This document shows positions 1-39,582 of a stretch of 60,000 nt of DNA, piece by piece. Origin of the DNA: Tubiluchus corallicola (Eukaryota > Priapulida > Priapulimorpha > Priapulimorphida > Tubiluchidae); assembly GCA_030141605.1 (NCBI GenBank), contig JAQGDQ010000074.1, positions 556,773 to 616,772 on the forward strand. The letters run 5' to 3'. The position numbers and the translations under genes were made by a program. Under the pieces are notes generated by a model. It was not told where the DNA came from. It ran no database searches and worked only from the letters and a program-made list of their open reading frames with translations. Numbering within the stretch: position 1 is the first letter of the stretch; the number at the start of each line of letters is the position of its first letter.

Positions 1-100
1 AATTGCCATTATGTGCTTGACCGAAAAGACTTACAGTACAGAAAGTAATAGCTTTCTGGTATTGTTAATTCAAGTTTAACTCTGCAAATTTTTAACGAAG

Positions 101-1231
101 TTAAATGAAAATCAAACAAACATTGAATAATATTGCACCTTCACAGTTTGTCATCGAAAAATCTCCTCTGTTCTTTGCCTTGTCTTCAGCATCGTCTGGA
201 TAAAGCTGGTCAGTGGGAAAATCAACTATTGTGTCTTCAGGCTCGCCTTCAACTAGATTTCTTCGACCTTCACTCATGTCTATCTCATCTGCTGCTGTTT
301 CTGAGGTCACTTGATCTCTTTGAAAATCTACCAGCATTTCAGAAGTATCCCCAAATTCCATAGCTCCAGATACATCAGTATGACCTACTTTTGCTTTCAT
401 TATGCTATCTTCATCTTTGTCATAATCGGGTTCCGAAAGACTTTTATGCAGTTTATGATGCGAGTGTCTATGAACTTGATCTGCCTGTGTCTTGCTTCGG
501 TGTTGGTTACCAGGTTGGACAAAACGATGAAGAACAACTGATCCATATGTGATAGGCTTGAATGGTTCTGAGCCACCAGCTATATAAGACCCTCCGGATT
601 CGATTTGATGTATATTGTGTATTTTTTCGTAAGTATCTATATGGTACAATTTCCTAACAGCTCCATTGTCTAGACATACCTTATTCGTGATTTCCTGAAG
701 AAGGCCAGGCAAGGTTCTTGCATCATTATGTGCTAACAGTATTTTAACAGGGCCGGACTTGTCATCACCATTCCTATAAATGTTCAGAATTAAAGGTGGG
801 TGGTTGAACGCGTCCGACCACCGAGCAGGAACCAAACTGCCACGCCGACTATGGACGACAGGCTGAACGTAACCAAATCGACTCTTTCGTGGCTTTTCCT
901 GGGTTTTTCTAAACTCCTCAATTTGTGCGTAACTTACATACTTAAAAGGTTCTCTGCCAGCGGCAACATATTCCCTTCCAGGCTGAATATCATCCCATTT
1001 TCGCAACCTGCTACCCGATTTGGGGGTATAAACGTTTCTCACTGCTCCAAATACAGGTCGTATCTTCAATGTAACTTCCTCCAGAAAAGCATCAAAAGTT
1101 GGAATGCGCTTTTTGTTAACAACGAACCGCTTCCCCTCAAAGTACTTATCGCCATTTAAGAATACTTTGATTGATCTAACGTCTTCGGGAGGATAGTTCA
1201 TATTTTTTGTATCACAGGTTCGCAAAGACAC
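101..1231 (-). CDS. DCDC2: DCDC2-like protein with two doublecortin domains
   Basis: This is a 376-codon open frame on the minus strand. Doublecortin (DCX) domains bind microtubules, and DCDC2 family members act at cilia and the spindle (family knowledge). DCX domain 1 spans about residues 19-104 and includes FGAVRNVYTPKSG, RKWDDIQPG and GREYVAAGREPFK. DCX domain 2 spans about residues 148-232 and includes GAVRKLYHID and GGSYIAGGSEPFK. The FGAVRN-YTP and YVA-G-EPFK signatures match DCDC2 better than DCX or RP1. After residue 235 comes a His/Lys-rich linker and then an acidic tail, as in DCDC2. The first Met is at 1231; Met11 is an alternative. The last residues look intronic or accidental: a donor-like AAG/GTGCAA lies near 139, so the true C-terminus may continue beyond the left edge. 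Both DCX domains lie in a single exon, which is odd because vertebrate DCDC2 is split by introns. Intron loss or a retrocopy is possible. The domain call is firm and the 3' end is uncertain. Confidence 0.85.
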   Translation of the reverse strand: MSLRTCDTKNMNYPPEDVRSIKVFLNGDKYFEGKRFVVNKKRIPTFDAFLEEVTLKIRPVFGAVRNVYTPKSGSRLRKWDDIQPGREYVAAGREPFKYVSYAQIEEFRKTQEKPRKSRFGYVQPVVHSRRGSLVPARWSDAFNHPPLILNIYRNGDDKSGPVKILLAHNDARTLPGLLQEITNKVCLDNGAVRKLYHIDTYEKIHNIHQIESGGSYIAGGSEPFKPITYGSVVLHRFVQPGNQHRSKTQADQVHRHSHHKLHKSLSEPDYDKDEDSIMKAKVGHTDVSGAMEFGDTSEMLVDFQRDQVTSETAADEIDMSEGRRNLVEGEPEDTIVDFPTDQLYPDDAEDKAKNRGDFSMTNCEGAILFNVCLIFI

Positions 1232-1787
1232 CTTCCATCTGACATTCCTTAGAAATCAGATTTCAACTTCTTGCCGGCCAACTCACCCTATGGTTAAACT
1301 CACCATAACGTGCTCAGTGTTTAAATATAGCATTTCCCATGAGGTTAAAAGCCGTGTTGTTACCTTAGAGACAAGGTTGCAGCTACATCACTAATCTGGT
1401 ATGACGTCACTAGCTGAAAAGTGTGCTAATTTATTATAGGAAAACATCTTTTGTATTGACACATAAATGTTTCTGGTGACATATCGAAAACAAGCACGGC
1501 TGTATCAGCCTCAAACATATTTAACTCACAATGCTAAATTCAAGACATACAGGCAAAAAGTAATTCCTTCAACTGCCATAGAGCTGAGAATTTATAACGA
1601 GTTTGTCTATAAAGTTAACGTCGTAAATTAGAAAGATTTTACCACATATATATACTATTATTTTTTGTTGAGAATGTCCAAAAAATAAAAATTGCATACT
1701 TGATATTGTCATTAGACCCATAAATGAAAAAATGAGATATTAGAATGTTTGTCATTCGGAAACCACCTTAGTTTCAGAAGAAATAAA
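1232..1787. other. Upstream flank of the DCDC2-like gene
   Basis: This stretch lies 5' of the minus-strand DCDC2-like start, so it should hold its promoter and 5' UTR. I see no coding frame, no clear TATA box and no CpG cluster. Base composition turns strongly AT-rich after about 1430. Confidence 0.4.
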
Positions 1788-1865
1788 ACACCAGCCACCG
1801 AGAATATCATTATTTTATTGACGATTAATCGTCAATAAAATGATGATATTCTCGGTGGCTGGTGT
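1788..1865. repeat. Loop-free 78-bp palindrome
   Basis: The arms 1788-1826 and 1827-1865 (39 bp each) are reverse complements with one mismatch (T versus C in the atcat/atcac region) and no spacer. The outer ends read acaccagccaccgag and ctcggtggctggtgt, and the centre is acgattaatcgt. It could extrude as a cruciform, be a very short MITE-like hairpin, or be a fold-back assembly artefact. No gene overlaps it. Confidence 0.95.
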
Positions 1866-2775
1866 ACTGTTTTGCTTTTGGCATGGTTGTATTGTCCTTA
1901 AAATATTGATATTGTCTTCATTGTGTTGGTATTAGTAGGACTGTATTATCAAAAAAGCTATTGGCCAATTCAGGTCTCAATCGAAAAAAGTAATTGAAGT
2001 GTCGGAAAAACATAATAAACGTGGTTTTTTTAATGTAAGTAAAAACGAAATTTATGGGATTAATTTTGTGTTTCTTACTTTTGTTTTTTTTTCTTAAAAA
2101 CTTAGTATTATTCATAATATATGGATCTAATTTCATGACAAAAAGTTTATTACTTTTTATTCCAGTACAAAGAGAACCACGTTTTTAATGATTTTTTGTC
2201 CACTCGTTATAATTTCTCAAATCCGATCTTGAATGGAATTCTGCAGCCACGCTGTACTGGTGCTTCAGAAGTTCAACTACAAAATCATATCGCCAAATCA
2301 CGTCTAATTTACTTAGTCGATCAGCAACTATTTGCTCTAGTCACATGATCTGACATGAAAAAAACAAAATGAATTTTCTTTTGTAAAATCAATGGTACGT
2401 CACTGATTTTCTTTTTTCGTAAAGCTGTAGGACTGTCTCTGCATGTCGTGAACTTCTTAATTGATCGATCAAGGAACCCATGTCCGAGTGTGTCCTCTTT
2501 CCGCGTTGAAGAAACCTCAAGGAAATCAGCAAATTTGCTCCCAGGTTTCAAATGTCAAGTCAGTTTACTCAGTTGAGTTGGCAAAACTTTTAGCCGAAAT
2601 GGACATCATATTAACTAGCTAAACAATGGACTCTGCCAGAATGACACAACGACAGTTTCGCAAATAGCTGGATTGACGTCAATGTCATCTCAGTGCAGAC
2701 TAATAATAGGTATGAACTTGTTCACATTCTTGTCGCGAGCGACGTCGGCGACAATGATTAAATGGTTATTTTCAT

Positions 2776-2832
2776 AACATTATATTATATATTATTATAT
2801 AATAACAGTATTATATAATAATAATAATATCC
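2776..2832. repeat. AT-rich self-complementary microsatellite
   Basis: A run of TTA/ATA units around attatataataacagtattatataat. The two halves flanking the short acag spacer are complementary, so this could form a hairpin. It is low-complexity DNA with no other signal. Confidence 0.8.
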
Positions 2833-3405
2833 ATATCAGAGGTTCTCAGGATCCTAGGTCACCTTCCATACTGTTGAGTTCTCAAGTTTTTTCAACTCAG
2901 TTAGTTTTACAACATTTTTCACAATAAAATGGAAAAATCCTTATTTTAATGAGTCTTAATTGGTTTAATACGCAAATACACACGCTACTGGGAAGCCATG
3001 AGATCTTTGTTAAAATTAATGCCATTAAAAGAAAAAGATAGTGTAATAGCGAGATACTCGAAACGCAAACTTCCACTTGAGTTTTAATGCCTACATTTGA
3101 TGCCAAGAAACTGAACTTAACTTGTGCAAAACTAACTAATTTATGTAATGGCATTTCATTTGATGAGTATACACAGGTCACAGAGCACTTTCTTTCCCAA
3201 ATTGGAGTTTCTATCTGACTGAAGTTCCTTCCCAATTCTTTTTTCGTGGAAAATATTTCTTCACTTAGAGCTGAGGCCTCAAACGTGGTAGCCAAATGCC
3301 TCCCGTTTGAAGGCCACCGATCTAGACATGTCAGTGGCACATCTAATACCAAGTGGAAAACCACTATGAGATCCTTCAAGGTTGTTCAAGATCAACGAAA
3401 ATTCG

Positions 3406-3424
3406 CATATATATATATATATAC
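3406..3424. repeat. (TA)n microsatellite
   Basis: A short uninterrupted run of alternating T and A, about nine units. It is ordinary simple-sequence DNA. Confidence 0.9.
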
Positions 3425-6154
3425 ATAATGTGTTTTACGATCTTGCACGAAAGCACATGGAGGGCGTCTTGAACTGTGTCCTCTGATCCTATATCAAAGA
3501 TCGTTGCGAGTCACCGATAGCACAACCTCTCTCTTTGTTAACTTGCTTCCTTTATAGATAGGCCTCTAGCACGCATTACTCCTTTTTTGCAGAAACTCTT
3601 TATGGTGTGTTAATAGCTTATATTAAATGTTCAACACGCACAACGTATATAATGGTAAGAACACAAAGGCTGGCTTTGATAACTTAACGAAAAAATAATA
3701 AAAAATGTCGCACAATTCTTGGATAAAAACGTCACCGAGTTCTAGTTTCTCCTTTACTTTCTATAATTATTTCAATTCAGTTTAATAAAAAACTAAAATT
3801 AACGCTTGCCTTAAAAATACACTTATAAATAATCAACAGATTTGGCGACTATTTGAAAATTTGTATCTTTTGTCAGTTTTATATATCTTAGAAATAAATG
3901 CCACTGGTATGTTCAGACTGAATTGTCTCCAAATTGCCATGCCTGTGTGTCCTATATTGAGTTTATGCATTTAATATTATGTGTACACACTCTCTCTAAG
4001 TAGTCCATTTCCACTGTAGTGTTACCACTGATTGGCTTTCAGTTGCTGACATAATAGGGCCATGTACAATGGCGGAGTTAATTTTGTGTGCATTCTTACT
4101 CTTCTCGGCATACCAGAGCTGTCATCAAGCGTTCTGATGAAGCTGTCTTATGTGAAGCGATTTCTATAAGCTTCAATCACGGAACAATATACGTCACAAG
4201 TTCATAGCAATATAATAATATCACACCAGATTAGTTCTCTTTTCTTGGCTACGCTAATAAGGGCAAATCATCAACTTCGTTGAAAAAGGTGATCTAATAG
4301 TGTTAAAGCATTTCGGTCGTCAGTAGGGTGGGATCAGCGGTGATCTTGAGCTACTGGTTTAACTGTAGCCTCTAAGGTAAAGTGATAAAGGTAAAGGGTA
4401 CATGCTGCTTTAGCTTTTTTCCTAAAGCAGCTTCAAGCTAGAATCTACCAACATCGTTTGTTACCCTATCTGTGATAACCTAAAGAAACACCAAAAGATG
4501 TCTTCATTCAACGTACCATGCGGTAACTCAATGTAAAGCATCAGCAATTTAACCAATGTGTTTAGATTTTGTTACTTTTTGGTACTCACTAATCAGAGAG
4601 TGATCTGTCTTTCATCTTGAGAAGCTCTACAGTAGGCCAAGTGGACCTAGGGCACAATCTCTTTAGTGGAGTTAGAGCACAGTCACAATTTGCATTATAA
4701 AGCATCTTCCCAGTGTTTTTCCCAGTTAATTCCTCATTAACTTTTTTCATAGTCATTCTTTTGTTTTTTCGAATTAATTTCATTTCTCTTTTATTATCTG
4801 GCACGGCGGCTTTCAATTTAGGGCAGCTTACGCCCTTTTTTAAAATATATCAATATGGAATTTTATTTTCTTACAGAAACCTGGTGTAAGATCAGGTCAA
4901 ATTCTTCATTCTTATTCAGTTCACACCACGATTTATTCATGTGACTAAATTGCTTTCCTTCTTGAACAAGTTGAGCATCGAAGAATGACTAGGGTATATG
5001 TCACAATGACGCTAATAACTCACAGGGCCGTATTCTCATTCATTTTAGAAGGGCCCGGCCCTTAACACTCTGTGCGCGCCTAATTTCCCTCTTCAGAGAG
5101 CCATTTCAAATAGAGAATTCGTTATATCGCTACTCTATTGAATCTCAATTAAGTTGCAGAGGAAATTACAAATAGAGGTAATGATGCGTGACGTGGACAA
5201 AGTTATCAGAATTCCACCCAAGGATATTAGTTAAACTCTTGCAAGCAATAGAGTCCTTATGATCACTTTGTCCTCTGGGGCGACGACAATAATATAGCTA
5301 TAAAATTCAGACACCACAAATCGATTTAAAGTAAAAGTCAGAGAAACTAAACATGAACAATTTGAACAAAAATAAAGTTAGCGTCTCACGGTCTGTGGAA
5401 CCATGAGAGTTTTAACTTAATCTAAAAATTAAGAATTTAAAAATGCTAAGCAAACGCGAAAAAAAATTTCAAAGTAATATAATTAAGTATCGCTATTGAT
5501 CCGCGACCTGTAAAATATGAACTTGCAGAAGTATGAATTTAGTATTTTATCGTTTTATGCAAAAAATCTAATTATTGGCCAATAGGATTTATTTTATATA
5601 ATTACTTAGATCATTCTTTGACTAAGCTAAAAGCTTGTAAAGCGTTTTGTCTACTAGTACTTAATCCGTTACAGTATAGCTCAAGTCTATACCAACATCT
5701 ACGACTTATGTCCAGATTTCAGATCGTACAAATCCAATGACAACCTTGTGGCGTCGTCTACAAGCAAATTTTCAATTTAAAAGTGGAGCTTTTCTTACTA
5801 ACGAGTAATGACACTCTTTCCAAGGAAGAAGGCAAATTAGTCGTTAAATCACGTTAAAAATTCTAAAGGTTGATGCAGATATAGTTCTTCGTAAAGGTGT
5901 TTCGAAATTTCTAACCACAAAAATATGATACAATATTTCGCAGTTTTTGCTGTTATTTTAGATTGTTTGTTTTTTGTTCTAGTAAAACTCTTGTTTTAAT
6001 TGTGATTACTAAGTAATTTCAACTAGTTATCTTAACCTACTTAAAGGTCATGGTATATGTATAAACTTTTGAGGAAACTAAAATAGTAGCTCTTCACGAT
6101 TGTCGTAAATATTTAAACCTTTTAGTAGGGTCAATATAATGGAAACAATAGTCC

Positions 6155-8335
6155 TACCACAAAAAATCTGTAAGAAAGTTTTAAGTGTTTTCTTATAGTA
6201 TTTGGTCCATTTGATATAGTCAAAATATAGCCGCCATTTGACCAAAATTGAATGAGTGTTTAGTCTACCAGAATGGCTAAAGATTCTTATTTTGATTCAA
6301 AAGCATGAAACTTTGCACAGTGCTATAGCTCATTAAAATGATTAATTTTGATTATGGAGTCAATCAAAATTCGTCCAATATGGTAGCAGTTTTCAAGATG
6401 GCTGACTATATGGATGTTGTTAGCTTATAAGGGCTATATGTTAGCTATCAGAGCATACGGGATAATGTTTTTGGTGTCTAAATATATGTTTTCAAGGTCA
6501 AAGAATACACATCTGATGCTTAAATGCCCCTATAATATCACCACATGTCAAGATGGCTGCAAAGATGGCAGCAAATGTTGCACGAAATGATGGAATTCCT
6601 CATTTTGCTTTAAAAGCATGAAACTTTTCACAATACTAAAATCCATCCTATTGATTAATTTTGGATATTCAGCCGATCGTAAATTATCCAATATCGCGAC
6701 AGCATTTAAGATGGCCGACAAGATGGCTGTTGCCAACTGATAAGGGCCATTCGTATCTTTTGAGAATTGTGAAGCCTACCTGTTTTGGCAACTAACATGC
6801 ACGTACTGTCACAACGTAGCAAGGTTATGTTTGGATGCTGGTAATTTTTTTCGAATGAATATTGCATGTACAACGTTATATAGCACATTGCTGTACTCTG
6901 CTTAATGTCTGGAACAGGCAAACACAGATGTCCAGGCAAGTACTGTTTACACCATAGATATGTTTAGATTGGTTTTAAAATGAAATTAATAAATAGGTTT
7001 TAGTAAACAAGTGGGTTTTATTATTATTATAAATAATATTAGCGGGGTATTAATGATTACTATTACAGTGATGCATGTGCTGGCTCTGTTATACTAGAGT
7101 GCAGTAAAACATTCAAGCACAAACAAGAATGTTGGCAATTAAGTCAGCTGAGTCATGCCTAGAGACACCAAATTCTTCTGTTACCTCCAACACTTACCAT
7201 GTTTAGACCAGGCTATATTTTTCTCTTCCTGGTAAAATCTGAAATTTGGTAGCAACCAGTAAAAGTTGACGAACTGATTCATTTCAGGGCCTAGGACATT
7301 CGCATCTTTCATGAAAAGCTATATACCTAAGGTTATTGCCTGTTCCAGACATTAAGCAGAGTGTAACAATGTATCTAATGCATTATTAATGCTGTACGTG
7401 TAATACTCATTCGGAAAACCATACCAGCATTCAAATATAACCTTGCTACGTTGTGACAGTACATGCATGTAAGTTGACAAAACAGGTAGACTTTGTTCAC
7501 AATTCCTAAAAGATATAGCTCTTATGAGTTGGCAACAACCATCTTGTCGGCCATCATGAATGCTGTCACCATACTGGATAATTTTTTATTGGCTCCATAT
7601 CCAAAATTAATCAACAGGTTGAATTTTAGCACTGTGCAACGTTTCATACATCTAAAGCAAAATAAGTAATTCCGTCATTTTGTGCAACATCTGCAGCCAT
7701 CTTAACGGGAATCTTGATATGTGGTGATATTATTGGGGCATTTAAGATCAGGTAAGTATTCTTTGGCCTTGACAATCTATATTTAGACACCAAAATCATT
7801 ATCCCCTATGCTCTGATAGCTGAGATATAGCCCTTATAAGCTAACAACATCCATATAGTCGGCCAGATTGGACGAATATCGATCAGTGACTCCATAATCA
7901 AAATTAATCACCTTAATGAGCTATAGCACAGCGCTAAGTTTTATGCTTTAGAATCAAAATGAAAATTTTTTCACCACTGTGTAAGCCTAAATCATCATCT
8001 TACGCCCATCACATTTACTGTAGACATTGGGCAGGCAGAATTCTAAAAAAAAGAAATTTGCCCTTCAGGCAGGTAAACACAGCAGTAATCCAGCAAAAAA
8101 CTAGACGCTGCTACGCAAGTGGCTTGTCAGCACCAATTCCGAGTGGTCAAATGGCCATTCACTTTGGTCAAATGGCGACTATACCACCAAGTACCCATTC
8201 ACTTTGGTCAAATGGCGACCATTTTTGACGTCATAATTAGGCCCTTTGCATTGCTCAAATTTCAGCCTAATTTGAATAATGTTGTTCTCTAGACCAAATG
8301 CTATACACCAAAAAACGTCTTCTTGCAATTTTTGG
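6155..8335. mobile_element. Large fold-back (inverted-repeat) element
   Basis: The left arm (about 6160-6920) and right arm (about 7336-8330) are diverged reverse complements around a loop of about 415 bp (6921-7335). Paired landmarks are ctgcttaatgtctggaacag (6900-6918) with its complement near 7339-7358; caacgtagcaaggttat (6813-6829) with ataaccttgctacgttg (7438-7454); and gccgccatttgacc (6231) with ggtcaaatggcgac (8166 and 8206). Each arm is itself a tandem duplication with a period near 312 bp, for example agcatgaaactttgcac near 6303 and agcatgaaacttttcac near 6616. No transposase frame is present. The right arm carries an extra segment at about 7965-8140. The element is probably a non-autonomous DNA transposon. 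No clear target-site duplication was found, so the outer ends are approximate. Confidence 0.8.
8157..8219 (+). repeat. 40-bp direct repeat inside the fold-back right arm
   Basis: The string attcactttggtcaaatgg followed by cgac occurs at 8157 and again at 8197, giving a period of 40 bp. A shorter partial copy (gtggtcaaatggcc) precedes it. The left arm has one equivalent copy (around 6231-6250, reverse complement), so the duplication arose after the arms formed. Confidence 0.8.
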
Positions 8336-8775
8336 GTGGTGACTCAGTAAATTGAACCTGAGCAGATAGCAGTAAATATAAGCAGATAGATAGTTATATA
8401 CGCAAAAGATAGCTACTACCCTGTGGCTCAGCGTTCCATTGTGAGTTTAGTTTTCTATCACAAACTAAGGATGGAGTACAATAATAGAAATTTCCTCATC
8501 TACTTGTTATGACTTCTGCAACCGATAGATGGCGGACCAATACGGAAAAGTTCCAACAAGCTTTTGTCAGAATTATCCAATCACATCTGCAAAAAGAATC
8601 ACGTGCTGAAGCGCTTTACGCGTGGAGCCATGATTTTTATCGTGAGATTGTGACTTTTTGAGTATTCTCTATGAATATTTTTTATGAAGAGTTTGTAGAA
8701 AAGGAATAAAATGTGACAAACGTAGAAGTTATAAAACACAGCAGTTTGCTGTGCGTTGGGACGAATTGGATTAGA
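8336..8775 (+). promoter_or_regulatory. DOT1L upstream region and probable 5' UTR
   Basis: This stretch separates the fold-back element from the DOT1L start codon. No coding frame is visible. No TATA box at a convincing distance and no CpG island were seen, so the transcription start cannot be placed. The promoter assignment rests on position only. Confidence 0.35.
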
Positions 8776-37330
<28,555 letters not shown>

Positions 37331-39488
37331 TGCAAAAATGTTGCTTTAAGTATATGTAAGCCCACTAATACTATCTAAGCTTGCTATGTCGACAGTCACT
37401 TGTTTCAAGGTGCAGTTATTCTAATGATGTTGAACAAATTGATAATTCTACCAGAGTGTTACGATCAAGTCTGCTGTCACCTGGCAGAAGGCTTGTGGAT
37501 TGTTGCATGTTAGAAAAAATGAAGGAGTTTTTCGTGAAAAACCAAAAGTTGGGAGCTATGTTATTGTAATTTGAAGTTATAACCTCATTAATTATGAAAC
37601 TAAATTTGCTTGATGGTGCAGTCTAAAGTGTGTCATCTTTACAATTTAAGAGCTTAATTCTAATTTACGTACCTTCAAAGGTATTTCCAATTTCGGCATT
37701 TTTCTAATGAGCATATGGCAGTAAACTAATGAGCAGTAGCACTAATAAACTACTGTGAATGATTGACAAAATTTTACTTGGGCAGTGGCTGATAGACTTA
37801 TCAGTATGGCATTCCTAATCATGTAGCTAAAAGTGCTAATATTCCCAGGTATGATGACACTGCCATTTATTTTATATAGATGAAGTATGTTTGTTGTTTT
37901 GTAACATAGAGTTGATTTTAGCATAGAACATTGCTGTATGAAGTGCAATCTTTGTTGTTCATGTCGTACCTTCTTAGTCATGCTAGTAGCATATAAATCA
38001 TATCCCTTATAGTCTCAGTACATGCATATAACCATTCTGTCACTACCAGTAAACATACATACTCATAGCTCACTTATTATTGCAATTCTGACCCAGTCTG
38101 AATTGATGTTGTAAACATTTGTACATCATTTCGGTAAATTTTATTGTCCTAACTGTAAACTTTTCAGGTCCAACATACGTGTAGCTAAAACTATTGTTGT
38201 TCATTGCTAACTGTAGAAGTGTTACGATAATATCATGTGTACTAATTTCATTCAGTTGTTACATTTTAGTGGTAATATGCTTCCTGTACATAACGATTCA
38301 TAAGATTAAGGCATTTAAACTCTTTAAACTTTGATTTTTAACTAATATTTCTATTGGAAAAACTTGCACTTATGTTGTGCCCCATCGTGTTGTATATAAT
38401 CATTCATTATAAGAATGTTGCATTTTTGAGATGGAATGTGTGATAATGCTGAATATATTATCAGTGGCTTTGGACGTTCGATGAGATTAAGGCATTTAAA
38501 CCCTCTCAACTTTCATTTTACCTGTATTTCTATTGCAACAAGTTATACATGCATATATACATGCATGCCTCACTGCCATAATGTCACTAACTAGGTGGAT
38601 AAATTTAAGGATTGATTTATTCCTTTTTTTTAGAACATTGAAGAAAAATAATCATGCTGTGTTTCAGTTCTTTATATTATACTCATTTGAAAGCATTAAT
38701 TTGGTAATTTAAGTATAGTATATGGCTTTGTCGAATATATGCTTAACGTCTTCTCACCGAACTAGCAATTGGTGCAATAAAACTTGTAAAAACTAGGAAG
38801 TCATTTTTGTTTTACTCTGATGCTTCATAATGATTTAACTTCAAGCAGCTTAGTCAACACACTCCTTAAACACACCCTTATAATATTTTGATAGGTATGA
38901 GGAAATTTGACAGTGCAATAAGGATCATCGAAATACACAATTTGAAAATGTCAATGATTTTAATGTTAATTTTCATAATTTAGTGTGGACATTGTAATTG
39001 TGGATGTGTAAAAATATCTTTCGACGAAAAAGATAATTTATTTTTGTGAACTGTTGTATCTGAATCATGGAAGAGCATAAAGGGGCTATTGTAGCCTTCT
39101 AAGATTTTAAATTTTATCCTTTGCAAGTTATTTTAAAAATTGTGTAATTAGAATATAGTTCATTGTACCATATTTTAAAATTGTGTAAAATGAACAGTTT
39201 TAAAATATTTTTCTTTGTTTCAGCAGTAAATTTTAATAGATTGTGGACACTGCAGTTGTATTATTTGCTCTCTCCTGCTGAATTCATCGTATAATGTGCA
39301 CATGTATGTCTGCTGCATTGTACAGTGTAGATGCTTTGAAAAACTTACCAGTTTGAAATGTAATTATGTTTTAACTTTGACATGTATTCTTTTTGAAGTT
39401 ATGTGTAACGCCACCATTTCATGTACTTAATAGTTGTCTTTTATGTATAGGTAAAATGTTACAAAATAAATTAATATTGTACATTATA
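37331..39488 (+). other. DOT1L 3' UTR with two poly(A) signals
   Basis: Non-coding sequence follows the TAA at 37328-37330. AATAAA occurs at 38776-38781 and at 39465-39470. Use of the second would give a 3' UTR of about 2.15 kb ending close to 39488. Two aligned blocks, gattaaggcatttaaac (38304 and 38484 regions), hint at an internal duplication. No gene is visible. The annotation is inferred from position and signals. Confidence 0.6.
39465..39470 (+). terminator. Probable distal DOT1L poly(A) signal
   Basis: A canonical AATAAA about 2.1 kb after the DOT1L stop codon and about 113 bp before the facing TTI2 stop. It is the last such hexamer before the convergent gene. Confidence 0.55.
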
Positions 39489-39582
39489 TGAACACCTTAC
39501 CATATTTGTTTGAAACTGGAGCTGCTTAATATCAAAGAAGCACTGAGTACCACAAAGTATGAATCTCACATTGTTTGTAGCA

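Larger units (their letters stand above)
1866..6154. other. Gene-free AT-rich stretch
   Basis: About 4.3 kb in which I recognise no gene. The longest frame (minus strand, 2897-3379) has no recognisable motif and ends in low-complexity hydrophobic residues. Visible items are two AT microsatellites (listed separately) and a GC-rich patch around 5030-5090 containing a gggcccggccc-type palindrome. Nothing here resembles a tRNA, snRNA or exon of a known protein. Confidence 0.5.

Noticed and set aside
2897-3379. A 160-codon minus-strand frame
   Set aside because: No recognisable domain, a low-complexity hydrophobic end and no neighbouring exon signals. It overlaps AT-rich simple sequence and is probably chance.
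6548-6939. Short minus-strand frames in the fold-back arms
   Set aside because: They are not preserved in the equivalent positions of the other arm or the tandem unit, so they are not coding.
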